NCBI GenBank assembly: GCA_012932295.1
Contig: JAAONU010000004.1
Location: 30,854,304-30,918,303, forward strand
DNA length: 64,000 nt
From: Cyclina sinensis
Lineage: Eukaryota; Mollusca; Bivalvia; Venerida; Veneridae
Direction: 5' to 3'
The notes below the pieces were generated by a model. It did not search any database, was not told where the DNA came from, and saw only the letters and a program-made list of their open reading frames with translations. Of the stretch, positions 1-11,386 are shown piece by piece (positions within the stretch are counted from its first letter, which is position 1; each line of letters begins with the position of its first letter). Made by a program: the position numbers and the translations under genes.

Positions 1-3000
1 GTATTGAAGTTATCGAAACGTTAACTAGATGATTTCTTTGAACTTTTAATATAAGGGTGGTAATAAAGATTGTCAGAGAAACTGAAATGACAGTATTTTT
101 ATCCAGTGCTATGAGAAAATTGGATCGAACCATTGTCTGCAGAGTTGTTTTTTGGGGGGTGGGGATGGGGTCAGTGAAACCACCTGCATGTATAAGTAAG
201 CATCATGTGATACATACAGATCATAACTGTCATTCATTTTATCAGGCAGTTCATTTGAGAACATTTTCACATTTGTTGATGATCATCTTGACCAATGCAA
301 CATTAAGCTGCCTTTTTTGCTTGCATATTTGATGCCTGTATTTTGTAATGTATTCTATAAATTTGTGGGAACAAAATTTGGAAAACAGAAAAATTCAATT
401 TGTTTTCTTCTTTCCATAGTTTAGATTTTATCAAAATCTTGACTGGATACTTGTCAATAGTCAAAGATTTAACCTAACAATAGAAGTAAATTAAACTGTT
501 TAAGGTAATATGTATTAAGTGATAAAACTGCTTCTATTTTTCACTGTATAGGAAGAGAAGTTGATACCAGTTTTGTAATAATAAGCAGGGAAAATAACGA
601 TTTTTCAGTTTTATATTGTGATTATTTGTCTAGGAGAAGCTTAGTTATTTTTTGGTGTGACTGGGATGTGGGTAAATGCACGTTTCTTGACAGATTTGTT
701 TGTTTTGTTTACTTGTTTAAACGTAGTACTATCAAGGAACTGTTAATGGGAATTGCTACATTTGTGTTCACAGATCATCCTGAACAAATTGTTCTAATCT
801 ATCGGCATGTCTTCTGTTTGCAAATTGATGTCGTAAGAACAAGCTGCCCATTAGTTGGGTGTTCTGTTGTTGTTTTTTTGTCAAAAGATAATAAAAATAG
901 CTGTTCTGTAGCCTGCAGAAACATGCTTGCTGCCACATCACATTTGAAAACCATTGACACCGAAAGCTTAGAAATGTTCTCAGTTTCTAGAATGTATTTT
1001 CTGTATACATGTAACATGCACAAGTTTGACATTATCTAAAAAAGCAAAACTAAACAATCTCATATAGCAGCTCCTTTTTTCTCTTTTAATTAGTGCTAAC
1101 TTAAAAACCTCACTTGAGTTTCACTGACAAATGATACTTCAAACAAACAAAAAATGCATTAGATTGAGTTGTGATACCATTTCTGTAGTTTCATAGCCAA
1201 GGAAGGCATTTAAAATGTTTTCATATAGTTTTATTCCTATGCATATTTCTTAACATTGCTTGGTTTTTGACTTGGCTGAGTTTAATGAGAATGTCAGTGA
1301 AATTATAAGTAAGGTAAATCAGAAATACCAGAAAGTATTATTTTTCGTTTACAAACACCTTGAACACTTCTTGCAGGATGTGAATATTTTGGTGCTTTTT
1401 CTTGCGGTTTGGTCCCCAGTTTTTTAAAGTGGAGGTTATGTTTCTGATAACATACTGTGAAACCAGTCTTTGGTAAAGTGGCATGTGATTGGCTAGAAAG
1501 GAGGCCAGATTTTTAAATTCACCAATCAGAAGATTGCTCTTTTTAAATGAAATCAGCAACATGCTTTTTTATTTTATTTTACAGAATGCTTTGTTAGATA
1601 AACATCTCTTGTAAGAAGTACATTGATAAGTTTAAGTAAACTATTGACAATGAGCTATAAGCACCTTTCACATAGTTGAAGTGGTCACAAAAAAGGTGTT
1701 GAAAAGACATCTCCAATTCAGTATTTGATTTTAACTTTTCAGTAGATTTTTTTTCTCTCTTTTTTTTGTTTACTGCTAATACATTTCAAGATGCTTAGCA
1801 CATCTGTATTACAACTGTTTTCCCTTCACAGAAAGTTTCTGTCACCAAGCTACTGTAAATCAGCATAATAGATAGATATTTATTTCTTTATTTCAGTAGT
1901 AATATTTTTTTTTCATCGCACCTGTTTTTGCACACACAAAAAACCAACAAATATGACAAACCATGATCTAAAGTCCAACAAGTGAATGTTTTATAGCATG
2001 TTGAGAATTTTGTTTAGTGGTGCCATAGAAGAATAGCAATTACTTACCATAATTTACAGCTGTGGAGAAATTACCTTTGAAGAACACTTCATGCAATGAT
2101 CAACTTGTTTTTATAAATTGTTATGATAAGAATGTCATTTTTGTCTGCTACAGAATGAAATTTGATTTTTAAAAATGACAAAAAAAGATGTGACTTGGTT
2201 GTAAGTCCATGTTCTGCCTTCAGATGAAATCCTCTTTTAGGACAATAGGACTTCAGAATTTCCTTAAGTAATCATAAAATCAACTTGTGAGGTGTAACTT
2301 TTAAGCTTACTAATAAGTTTTGAGAAATGCTTAATTTGTTTTACAAAAATCATTAGGTTGATTTTTATGTGCTGTTTATTTCTGTTTAGATTTTAAGGCA
2401 TATTGGTAGTAAAGTTTGGAATGCAAGGTTTATAAATTTCTCAGCAAACCAGTCTGACATATCTGCAGTCTAATTGGGTATCTTTTAATTCATTTTCAAA
2501 ACTGACCAATCTTTGGCTTGAGTTGTAAGACTGGTTTAACTGGAAAAGAAGTATTAGGAAGCTTTGTGCTGGATTAATATTGTAATTTGGATCTGAAAGT
2601 AGTTTTTATTTCAATTTCTGAAATGGAAAGTGGTCAGTAATTGTTATTTGATTCTCGTCATTAAAATACACATCTAAGGTGGTTGATATGCAAGTACAGT
2701 GTGTTATATTTGATTGTTATATTTACCAGTGTTAATGTTCTATTGTTTTTACCTTAAGACCATGTTTCTATTAATGTTTTTAACTTGAGAATTGAAACCA
2801 GTTGTTGTTATTCCTTGGCTCTTATGAAGAGATATACTTGTTCAAAGTGCTTTATGAACATTGGTCATTCACTGTATAAGTCAGTATTTTGTTTGTTTGG
2901 CTAATATACAACTTAATGTTTGTGATGGTTAGTCATTGAGGCTTACGGTAATTTAAAATCATTTCAGTTTCAACATACTTGAAGGTTTTGCTTGTTAAAT

Positions 3001-3538
3001 TTCTAGATTTAAGATCATATTTCTTGACCATGGTGAATTTTTAGAATTTCTTGTAATTTCTTGTTAATTTCTGTTGAAAGTAGTCAGTACCTGTTCAACT
3101 GCCAAGAGATATTCCTGCTATATGGCTTTAAGTCTACTTGAGTAAATAGCTTCTGCGTTTTATCATATTCATTTGATGTGCAAATAGAAAATCTCCATTG
3201 AAGAAGAGCTTTTATGAGATATTTCTGTCTGGAACATTTAATCAGAATAGCAAGTACTTACTGGTATTATCACAAAGTTTTTGTTCTTGTCACATCTTTC
3301 TGTGAATTTCATTGTTGAAGGAAATGTTTGCATGAAATAACTTTGTACTGTTTTATAGTTTTGTAAATCTCCAATACAGTGTAAAGTGCCTGATTAGAAA
3401 TGGTCCACAAGGGTTGTGAAATAGTTGATATTTTTTCTCTTTTTGCCATACTAACATTTGGTACATGTATTAAAAGTTTTGTACTAGAAATGAACTTGTT
3501 TAATAATGAGACAGTTTCAGTGTGAAGGAAATGGTCTG

Positions 3539-3751
3539 TTAACCCTGAACATGCTGAAATTTTGTAATGGATTTGCCCAGCTTTGAATTTGGAACAGTCC
3601 ATTCAAGTTTAAGGGATTTCAATATCAAAATACTAAAATGGAGCTACCAACAGTATAGAGCCTGGTCAGACTGCACGGATGTGCAGGCTGGCCTGGCTCT
3701 ATACTGGTGGCAAAGGCTAATCACTTTTGGTTCCAGCAGGTTAAGGGTTAA
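3539..3751. mobile_element. Non-autonomous inverted-repeat element with TTAA ends (copy 1)
   Basis: The 18-bp ends TTAACCCTGAACATGCTG and CAGCAGGTTAAGGGTTAA are inverted repeats matching at 16 of 18 positions. Both begin with TTAA followed by CCCT, the arrangement of piggyBac-type elements (TTAA target site, CCC-starting terminus). The internal CAGACTGCACGGATGTGCAG block recurs in the copy at 18127-18315. No transposase is encoded. The superfamily is inferred from the ends only. Confidence 0.6.
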
Positions 3752-4004
3752 GACTCTTGAAAAAAAGAACTAATAATAATTTTATTCTTTAGTTTATCAA
3801 TCTTAATATGCATCGAAATAATAATCTTATCTCAGTTAAGAATAATCTCCAATTTATATTTTTAAAGAAAGTGTGAATTTAATCACCATTTTCCCTTTTT
3901 TTACAGTTGTCCTACAGACTTATGTTTCTTTAAGAATTGTTAGTTATTGAAATCTTGTACTGTAAATATTGAAGATTTTTTTTCTATTTCTGCTCACTGA
4001 TAGA

Positions 4005-4010
4005 AATAAA
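4005..4010 (+). promoter_or_regulatory. Candidate polyadenylation signal AATAAA
   Basis: A canonical AATAAA is followed within about 30 bases by a G/T-rich stretch (around 4028-4048), the usual arrangement at an animal cleavage site. It lies at the end of the T-rich single-copy stretch and just before degenerate repeats begin. Confidence 0.4.
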
Positions 4011-4090
4011 ATTTGTTATTTTCTACCTTATGTTTTGTTTGTTGTATCAAGAATTTCTTTGGTAGAATCTGTGACTGCTATAGAGAAATT

Positions 4091-4165
4091 GTGCAGAGCT
4101 GGTTCCCTTGTGTAGTAGTGGTTCCTTAGTGTAGTACTGGTTTCCTTGTGTAGAACTGGTCCTTC
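4091..4165. repeat. Short tandem repeat, about 22-bp unit
   Basis: Three to four imperfect copies of a unit resembling GTGTAGTACTGGTTCCCTT lie in a row. It is a small minisatellite with no coding sense. Confidence 0.6.
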
Positions 4166-4629
4166 GCAGGAACGACGGTTAGATGAACTTCCCATCTGGT
4201 ATGACTAAGTATTAGATGACAAAAAACCTAATTAAACCAAAACAAATGTTCCCATATGACCATTAGTTCCAGCTGTATTGCAGATGTCTGAAAAAAAACC
4301 ATGCCACTTTATCAAGTCTAGAACCTATGCATGGACTTAGGGTTCAAGACGACCTGAAAGTGCACCTATTTGTTAAAACTCGATTTACACTAGCCCTCTG
4401 CTCAACATGGATGAGTTATCAACGTTTTATATCTATCATTGCAACCAATGTTTTCAATCTTAAAGATGAAATGTCACAATGCAGTGAAACATTTCCAGGG
4501 AATACAACGACTTTTATTAACAATGACCTTGACATTCCTTCTTGGAATTCCACAGTCCCAAGCTTTGTCACTTTGGAAGGTACATACTGAGCAAGCTTCA
4601 TTGATACAGGTCGATTCAAACTCAAATTA

Positions 4630-5400
4630 CCAGTATGCAACGAAAACCCTTTTGTTTTAGTGTTTAGAAGCACTGACCCAGAAACATCCCAGTGATTTGG
4701 AAAGTAATCCAAACCAATACCATCTGCCTATGCACCAGCTTTCACGTCATTAACTCTCTAAAAGTTATTGAGCAGAAACCATTTCCCTTTGATCTAAGCA
4801 GGCAAGCATTACCATGATTCTTCTGACCTTCGTCTTCTTATGATCTGCCTATTCACTTTATCCATTTCAATATCACCTTAAAAATTAAAGTAATTGAGCA
4901 TAAACTGTTTTAAATTGTCCTCAACACTATGACCTTGCCATTGACTTATGACCTTGACCTAACCCCGAAAGGCAAGCCATGCTTTTATCCTCATACTACC
5001 TTCCTACACACCACTTTTATTTAATTTTCTATTACTTGATGTTCTTGAGGGGAAACAGTTTCCCTTTATTCAAAGCTGCTGCCCATGTCCTTGAACCTTC
5101 ATCCTTGATAACCCAGGTTATTTATCATACCTGACCAGATAAAATACACTACTAAACAATCCCAACTTGTAACTTCATACCATCTGTTAACCTGCTTTCA
5201 TCTCATCTTTTTGCTAACTAAATTAATTAAAGCAGAAACGGTTTACATTTGACCCCAGCTGGTGTTAGTGACCTTGAACCTACTGACCTGTAAGGAAATC
5301 ATTCTTTTCTAACTAAATCGTTAGAGCAGAAATTGTTTTCCTTTGATTTGTGCTGTTGTCCTTAATCTTAAATGAAATGACCCAAAAGCAATATATATGC
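4630..5400. repeat. Degenerate dispersed/tandem repeat
   Basis: Decayed copies of a unit containing 'GAGCAGAAAC..TTTCCTTTGA' recur near 4757, 4891, 5040, 5228 and 5318, interspersed with TGACCTTGACC/TGACCTTGAAC phrases. Spacing is irregular (about 100-190 bp), so this is an old array. The surrounding stretch 4030-5734 shows nothing else. Confidence 0.45.
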
Positions 5401-5734
5401 TATATACATGTATCTTCTAGCAGTTCTTACAGATTGCCTTTGGGTCATTGCGCAAGTCTTTACAGGTCTGTTATTTAGAGGTTAACTTGAGTGTGTTCTA
5501 GACCAGACACACGTAGCTTCACTCGGCTTAGCTTCAGATGATTACCATGTCAGCTTCTGAAATACCTCGGTAATTGTTTCGTCACTGGAATCAAGTGCAA
5601 TTAATTCTGTATAGCTTAGTCTTGTTGATAAACTTGGTTAACCAAAAACATGAGGTTCACCTTCTTAACTACCAACTTTAGGACTACAAGAACTGACAGG
5701 GGGCATTTAGAAGTGCAAGGGTCAAATTAAAAGC

Positions 5735-5740
5735 TTTATT
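5735..5740 (-). promoter_or_regulatory. Candidate polyadenylation signal of the oxygenase gene
   Basis: TTTATT on the plus strand reads AATAAA on the minus strand. It is about 260 bases beyond the stop codon at 6001, the first good hexamer in that 3' region. Confidence 0.4.
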
Positions 5741-6000
5741 TTTTTTTTCTCTAGAATGTTGAAGACCACAGAGGGCTATTGCACAGGAGTATATGATGAT
5801 AGCAGTTCCCCTATTTCAGTTGTGTTTTTTCCAATTTATCAACAAGCTAGACGTAATAGGGTTGCCGGCAATCAATGAACCCACAGCAAAAATCGTCATG
5901 TAGCTCTTCGTAAGTTCTCGTTGTGTTTTGAAGTCAATATTAACAGACGAACTGCCAGCGTTAGACAGCGTTCCTTTTGGTCAAAACTGCAGTATACCAC

Positions 6001-6184
6001 TCATATAAGTGTATATTTCTGCCTTTCGTATTCAATCATGTGTTCAAAATTCCACTCGTCGTACCAGCGACAGCTTCCGTGTTCATATTCGTCACATGAT
6101 ACTCGGGCTTGTCCGGGCTTCCTGTCCGGAAGTGGAGGCTCAGGAGGTCGTTTACCAAGCGAGTAGAAACTCTTGTAGTAATAC
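6001..6184 (-). CDS. Oxygenase exon 6: C-terminal tail
   Basis: The acceptor is TTTCAG. It encodes YYYKSFYSLGKRPPEPPLP and a tail with two cysteines (CDEYEHGSC), then TGA at 6003-6001. No ER-retention signal ends the protein. Confidence 0.82.
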
Positions 6185-9100
6185 CTGAAAACGTTGCAAA
6201 TACTCTGTTTTATTTCACTGGAGAATATGAATCATGATTTTGTGCACGTAACATTTAAATGCTTAGTTACATTTGCACTATTGTATACTCTTGCACACAA
6301 ATACATAGCATGTCTAAAGAGAGACCGTAAGGGTTTTTTTAATAAACCGACTTTGTGAATTATTGAAAAGATACGCAAATAAACTATTTAAAACAAATTT
6401 TTACTTAAACTGATTATCTAACTACTAATTTTGTTTGATAACTATTTGGAACACAACAACAGCAAGAAAAAAAAGACGATATGAATGAATCTCTAATGTT
6501 AGCCGCCAAAAAGACACAATTTAAGTTAACCGTCAAACAGACATAACTTAAATCACTTTAATGTATACTTTACCATCGTTGAAGGATATATTTATGTCCA
6601 TCAATGACCTTGTTAGCTTTATGTATAGATAATGGTTCGCAATCACCTTCTGGACTCATGTTGTTCCACAAAAGTGCTCTCCCCTTTCTTGGCCGCGCCC
6701 ATACACCCAGCTCTGTAATGAATTGAATCGTAAAAAAACGTACATCGCTATTTATTTGACAAAACCATAACTTATTCGACAAGACTTTATCATCGTGAAT
6801 CGACAGCGAGACTGCCAATGATGTCTTATGAAACATTTTAAAGGACTTTTAGATGTGTACACTGTACTCAAACAGAAGACGTACACGGAAACAAATACGC
6901 ATTTTTTGCCGTAATATTTGACAGTTCTTTTAAGCACAGCTTAAAGGCACTATGTCCTTGTCGTAGAAGGAAACATAACATTTAGAATCTACGCTTATTT
7001 GGAAGCACATGACAGCTTCAGGCACATTTTCAACAGCTGTACACCTATTTGGAAACACCTGAAGGATTCAGACACATTTCCATGAGCTGTACGCTTATTT
7101 GGAAGAACTTGCACGTTTCAGACACACATCTCACAGTAGTTTGCTTATTTGGAAACTGCGACTTGAAAGTTTTTAACAAACTTCTAAGATCTGTATGCTC
7201 AACTAGACGCACGACGTTACAGACACATTTCTTAGAGCTGTACGCTTATCTGGAAGCACGACGTTACAGACACATTTCTAAGAGCTGTTCGCTCATTTGG
7301 AAGCCCTTGACGGTTTCAAACATTTTCTTAGAGCTCTTCGCTTATCTGGAAGCATTTGAAGGTTTCAGACACATTTCTAAGACCTGTACGCTTATATGAA
7401 AGCACCTGAACGTTTCAGACATATTTCTTAGAGCAAACTTCAGTTTTTCAGCGAAAATAGAGATAGGCTTTTGAAGTCTACGACACATTAGGGCCTTAAT
7501 TGAGGCCCTGGACACATATACGTTACCTGTAAACTCTGTTTCGCCGCCCTCAGACACGGTGTCGAGGTACACAAGCACCGTGGCCATTCTGTCCCGCTTG
7601 TCATTCGAGTTCTCCGTACAATCAGTGTGGGCTTTGTAACCTAAAAAGTAAGGTTCATTACCCCCACTAGTTTAATTAGTTTATTTGTGTCACAAACACT
7701 TATTTCAACCTGACTAATTACTGTTAGATTTAGACAGAACATGTTCACGTTCTTTACTCTTACAGGCGACGTCCTGTCAGAATTCCTTTATGGACACTTA
7801 TTTCAACCTGACTAATTACTGTTAGATTTAGACAGAACATGTTCACGTTCTTTACTCTTACAGGCGACGTCTTGTCAGAATTCCTTTATGGTTTCTGCTT
7901 GAAGAAGTAATAGCTTCTCCAGCAAATATCGAAATATAAATGTCAAACTTTCTACTGATAAAAGGTATTAACTGTCTCCAAAACATTGATTTTATCGTGT
8001 CTTTTCTTTTTCCATTCAAAGACAAAAACAAAGCCTCTCTTATAAAATCAGGAACATTTCAGACTGTCATAACAAGGACTACCTTGTTTTTGATGCAAAA
8101 TTTTGACATGTACATACCAATGCCTTGTGGATAAGATGTGATCTGAAATTTCCCGCCGTTTTCAGGTTTCAGGCCCATGGCCTGTTTGACAAGTTGTTCG
8201 AAGATGGAAGCAAAGCGACTCTCCCCGGGATAAAAGGCTGTACTGTAGCTCCAGTTACCTTTCAACCACTGCTTCAATTGTCTAGAGAAACTAGCGTTCA
8301 CACATGTTGTACCTGTAGGATATGTAACCATTTGCTTAAATAAAGTTTAAATCAAATAGTGAATGAAATTTTTAAGTTCCCTCAGTACAATTTCACGACT
8401 GAAATCAATTTCATTTTTGTTTGTTGTTGTTGTTGTAATTGTTTTCAAAGAAGAATTATTGTCAATTACAAGCTTCATGTACGTTATTTTGAGACTACAG
8501 TGTTTGACCATAAAAACGTAAGCATGATACTTAAACAGACAGAAGTAATATTTTACAGGCTTCAGAATAGCCTGTCAAACACGTTGAGTTTAATAAGAGT
8601 TGTCCTCCTCTAGGCTTTGGCGGGTTTCAAAGTTTGTTATGAGAAAATTTAAATGTAAATACATAATAGCAATCGTCTTTTCACAAACAAGCTTTCACTT
8701 GCATCTATACAACATTCTACTTTACTAAGGTTTGTCTGTTCATGTGCTCCCCTAGATAAGATATTTGCGCCATGATTGTCAAATACAATGTATGTTGTAT
8801 CAAGCCAAAAACAGTTTTGTCTTGGTGATTCGGGAAAACACTATTCAAACAAGACGAGTCAAAAGCGAACTGTAGTATTCTAGCATGAGAATTACTACAG
8901 CTATATCTGTATGTTTCAATATTGCAGCACAAACCTGTAGTGAAATCATTCGGCGTCACTTGTACATGTTTCTTCACACTTTTCAAGTGTTTTCGCAGGG
9001 TACCTATGCTATCAAAGCAAAGGATCGGGTCTTCCTTGGACTGCTCCTGCACGTGTTTATCGTGCACTCTTCTCAAACCGTCACACTCTTCCTCGGACAA

Positions 9101-10568
9101 GAACTCCTCGAACAACCAAACCCTGTGGACAGAAATCATTAACATGACGACCCAAAATGGCGATTATCTAAAGTTCACTTTAATGAACTAAAAATCGCTG
9201 GACTTCGACTTCTAACCTTTTGCAACAAAGTTAAGTTCATATTAGTTTTAAACAGGATACCAAGTTAAACAACTGCCTTGAAACACTCCAATGAGACATA
9301 TAATCTTTCTTTTAATTAGGCTAAATAATGAAAAAACAGTCAAAACTTTAAGAATACCAGTAAAAAAAGATGACAAGTTTTTTTGTTTTCTGGTTCTCGG
9401 TCGCAATTTAATTCTCGGTTTGGTACACATAGTCAATATGCATACAGATAAATAAAAATAGCTGTTCTAGGTATAACATGTACTTAACTTACTTCACACT
9501 GCTGTTGTTAGGTTTTTGTGGTAAAAGTTCCATCGGTGGAATTCGTCTTCCATCAATAAATACTTTCTTTGGAGTCAGTTCTTTCAGGTAAGCTGGTTTG
9601 AAGTCTCTGATTTCTTTTGGTATTTTCTCATCTACTTTCGATATTGAATCTTTCTTTTTATTTTTGTTGCTTGACTTTGTTTGCACTTTCGATTCCTTCC
9701 CCTTTTTACTCTTACTTGACGTTTGAGAATTCTTCGTCGAGTCACTAATTTGTTTGTTTGCTTTCAGGTTGTCTGATTCTTTGTTTGCCACTTTTGGAAT
9801 GTCGTCTATAGTACCACTGAAAAGTTCTACTCTTTTTACATCTTCCTTGTCGTCTGCATTAAGATTATTATTATCTCCGCTGTAAGGAGAAAATGAAATG
9901 GGCATTGATTTAGTATTACTGTCCTCATATTCTTCCATCATTAGGTCTTCAACTCTCTCATGCTTGGGGTTATACTCTTCACTTCTCGACGAAACAGAGT
10001 CCGTGTCCCGTTTTACATTCCCAGTTTCCTCGCTTTGTTTATTTTCTTTACCATTAAATTTGTCTCCAGTCTTTGTTTGTGCGTCGTGTTGTTTCGGTTC
10101 TTCATTGACATCTTTTTGAAAACTTCCGCTGTCATTTGACCTTTTATATATTTCGCTATATTTGCTTAGGTTTGCCTGGTTTTCATCGAGCGTTATAGTT
10201 TCTTCGGCTTCTTCTAATTCATCTATCTGTTCTATATTGTAACCGTTGTTGACATTCTTGGCAGGTATTTTATTTGGAGATTGGACGGCTGCAGTGTTCA
10301 TTGATGAAGAAATTCTAGGATAGATTAAAACGGTTAAAACAACTCCCATTAAAAAGAAAAACACAAATTTATACACGTCCGTGTCGCCAGTTGTGTGCGC
10401 ATTTTCCAAACGTTGCAGTCTTGCTTCTAATTCATTCTTTACTGCTTCAAGATTAGGCGTGTCATTCTCACGCGTTACACCGTTACATTTTACCTCTTTG
10501 TCAGCCAGTACATTTTTACGTCCGTTTGAATTTTTCTTCATGTTTCTCCCCACGAACACTGTTTTCAT
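6001..10568 (-). CDS. Membrane-anchored prolyl 4-hydroxylase-like 2OG-Fe(II) oxygenase (6 exons)
   Basis: Exons 10568-9493, 9122-8935, 8312-8118, 7640-7527, 6712-6574 and 6184-6001 join in frame through GT-AG introns to give 631 residues plus TGA. The start has an in-frame TAG four codons upstream. Residues about 67-83 (FVFFFLMGVVLTVLIY) form one membrane segment, suggesting a type II membrane protein of the ER/Golgi lumen. Residues 90-340 are a charged K/S/N/E-rich linker. From about 360 comes a P4H-type domain with the iron ligands H491 and D493 (in AHTDC), H555 (in SIHKA) and the 2-oxoglutarate lysine K565. VYLD and EGGETEF follow the HxD as in prolyl 4-hydroxylases. A short Cys-containing tail (SCDEYEHGSCRWYDEW) ends the protein. 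All catalytic residues are present, so activity is likely. The substrate is unknown; collagen-type hydroxylation is only a family-based guess. Confidence 0.87.
6574..6712 (-). CDS. Oxygenase exon 5: distal His and 2OG-binding Lys
   Basis: The acceptor is ATTACAG and the donor GATG|GTAAAG. GVWARPRKGRALLWNN is the usual 'P.kG.all...n' strand. H555 and K565 are ten residues apart, as in the family. Confidence 0.87.
6990..7440. repeat. Minisatellite in oxygenase intron 4
   Basis: About nine imperfect copies of a roughly 47-52-bp unit containing ACGCTTATTTGGAAGCAC and TTTCAGACACATTTCT lie between exons 4 and 5. The reading frame through them is repetitive and not a gene. Confidence 0.75.
7527..7640 (-). 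CDS. Oxygenase exon 4: HxD iron-binding motif
   Basis: The acceptor is TTTTTAG and the donor ACAG|GTAACG. It carries GYKAHTDCTENSND (H491, D493) and then ATVLVYLDTVSEGGETEF, the P4H signature strands. Confidence 0.88.
7696..7891. repeat. Recent 98-bp tandem duplication in oxygenase intron 3
   Basis: Positions 7696-7793 and 7794-7891 are the same 98 bp, with one difference seen by eye (GTCCTGTC against GTCTTGTC). It lies just upstream of the exon 4 acceptor. Confidence 0.85.
8118..8312 (-). CDS. Oxygenase exon 3: central P4H domain
   Basis: The acceptor is CCTACAG and the donor ATTG|GTATGT. It encodes the stretch with SRFASIFEQLVKQAMGL and ends in KFQITSYPQG, the strand that leads into the HxD motif. 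Confidence 0.85.
8935..9122 (-). CDS. Oxygenase exon 2: start of the P4H domain
   Basis: The acceptor is TCCACAG and the donor ACAG|GTTTGT. It begins with VWLFEEFLSEEECDGL, the typical entry of the P4H fold (a hydrophobic strand followed by 'FLSxEEC'). Confidence 0.85.
9493..10568 (-). CDS. Oxygenase exon 1: N-terminus, membrane segment, charged linker
   Basis: This encodes residues 1-358 and two bases of codon 359. The donor reads GTGAA|GTAAGT, a consensus donor. A short helical, possibly coiled-coil stretch (residues about 39-57) precedes the membrane segment. The linker is low-complexity and probably evolves fast. Confidence 0.85.
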
Positions 10569-11362
10569 GAAATAATGCTACTGTTTTGACTGAAAAACTT
10601 GAAAATAAGATAGACAAATCTATTGTAAAAATAAGTAAAATTTATATCAGTAGTAAGATGTTCGGACATGTCAGAGATTGCTCCTCTCTTGATATGTTAT
10701 CTGGACTTCAGTATCATCTACAGATTGTATCACCAGGCGACATAGATAATACAATGTGAAAGATATCACTGGTTATGAAAAGCTTGGATACTAGCGATGT
10801 TATTTGGTTTAAACCTCGAGTGGATTAACATATGCTTTTATTAGAGCTAGCTCGATTGGAAAGTTGTTTGTAACTTCACCTCCCCGCATCATCACAGAAC
10901 CTCTAAATAAAGGAAGAACAAAGAATTTTTTATCAAATGTACAAGTTAACAGCGGTGTTTATTATTGCCTTTCGACCTGACGAATTTGAATCAGGGACCA
11001 ACTGTACCTGTTAGTACCCCTGACCGTGACGCTTGCAACGTCCGTACGAGTGCTAACAATAAAAATACCTTCACACGATTTCTACTGATACACTCAAACA
11101 GTATCTACGAATTGATCGTAAAAGTTTTATTCCGTTTTATTACGTTTATTCCTAGATTCTCTTTTCTATCAAACAGGCGTCAGGCGATCGAGTAGCTTGT
11201 AACTCACAAAATGGTCTCACAAAGAAAAAAGCGCCCGTGGGTATCGAATATTTGAACTCCAGATGCCGTAAGCCTGAACAACTAGGTCAGTGTGACGTAC
11301 ATTAATCTATGAACGTCAATTTGGTAGGTAGTTGGTAGTTGGCAGTTGGATATTTCAATAAT

Positions 11363-11386
11363 CAACCACCAACTAGTTGGTGGTTG
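11363..11386. repeat. 24-bp perfect palindrome
   Basis: CAACCACCAACT is followed directly by its reverse complement AGTTGGTGGTTG. The flanks (GGATATTTC upstream, TAATATCC downstream) are also roughly complementary, so a larger imperfect hairpin is possible. Confidence 0.75.

Larger units (their letters stand above)
1..4030 (+). other. Putative 3' UTR of an off-window plus-strand gene
   Basis: I find no convincing coding exon here; the open frames are short and non-coding in character. The plus strand is T-rich, mostly single-copy, and ends with TGTAAATA (3961-3968, a Pumilio-type element), AATAAA (4005-4010) and a GT-rich stretch just after it. This fits a long 3' UTR whose coding part lies left of position 1. 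A short TTAA-flanked element (3539-3751) interrupts it. It could equally be plain intergenic DNA, and only transcript data would decide. Confidence 0.35.

Noticed and set aside
626..1039. 137-codon frame on the plus strand
   Set aside because: Composition is unlike a conserved protein, it has no splice context or family motif, and lies in T-rich DNA resembling a 3' UTR.
7049..7399. 116-codon plus-strand frame
   Set aside because: It runs along the minisatellite in the oxygenase intron and its protein is repetitive.
11221..11310. Possible second tRNA-derived remnant (GTTCAAATATTCGATACCC on the minus strand)
   Set aside because: Only a loose B-box resemblance; the A box is not convincing.
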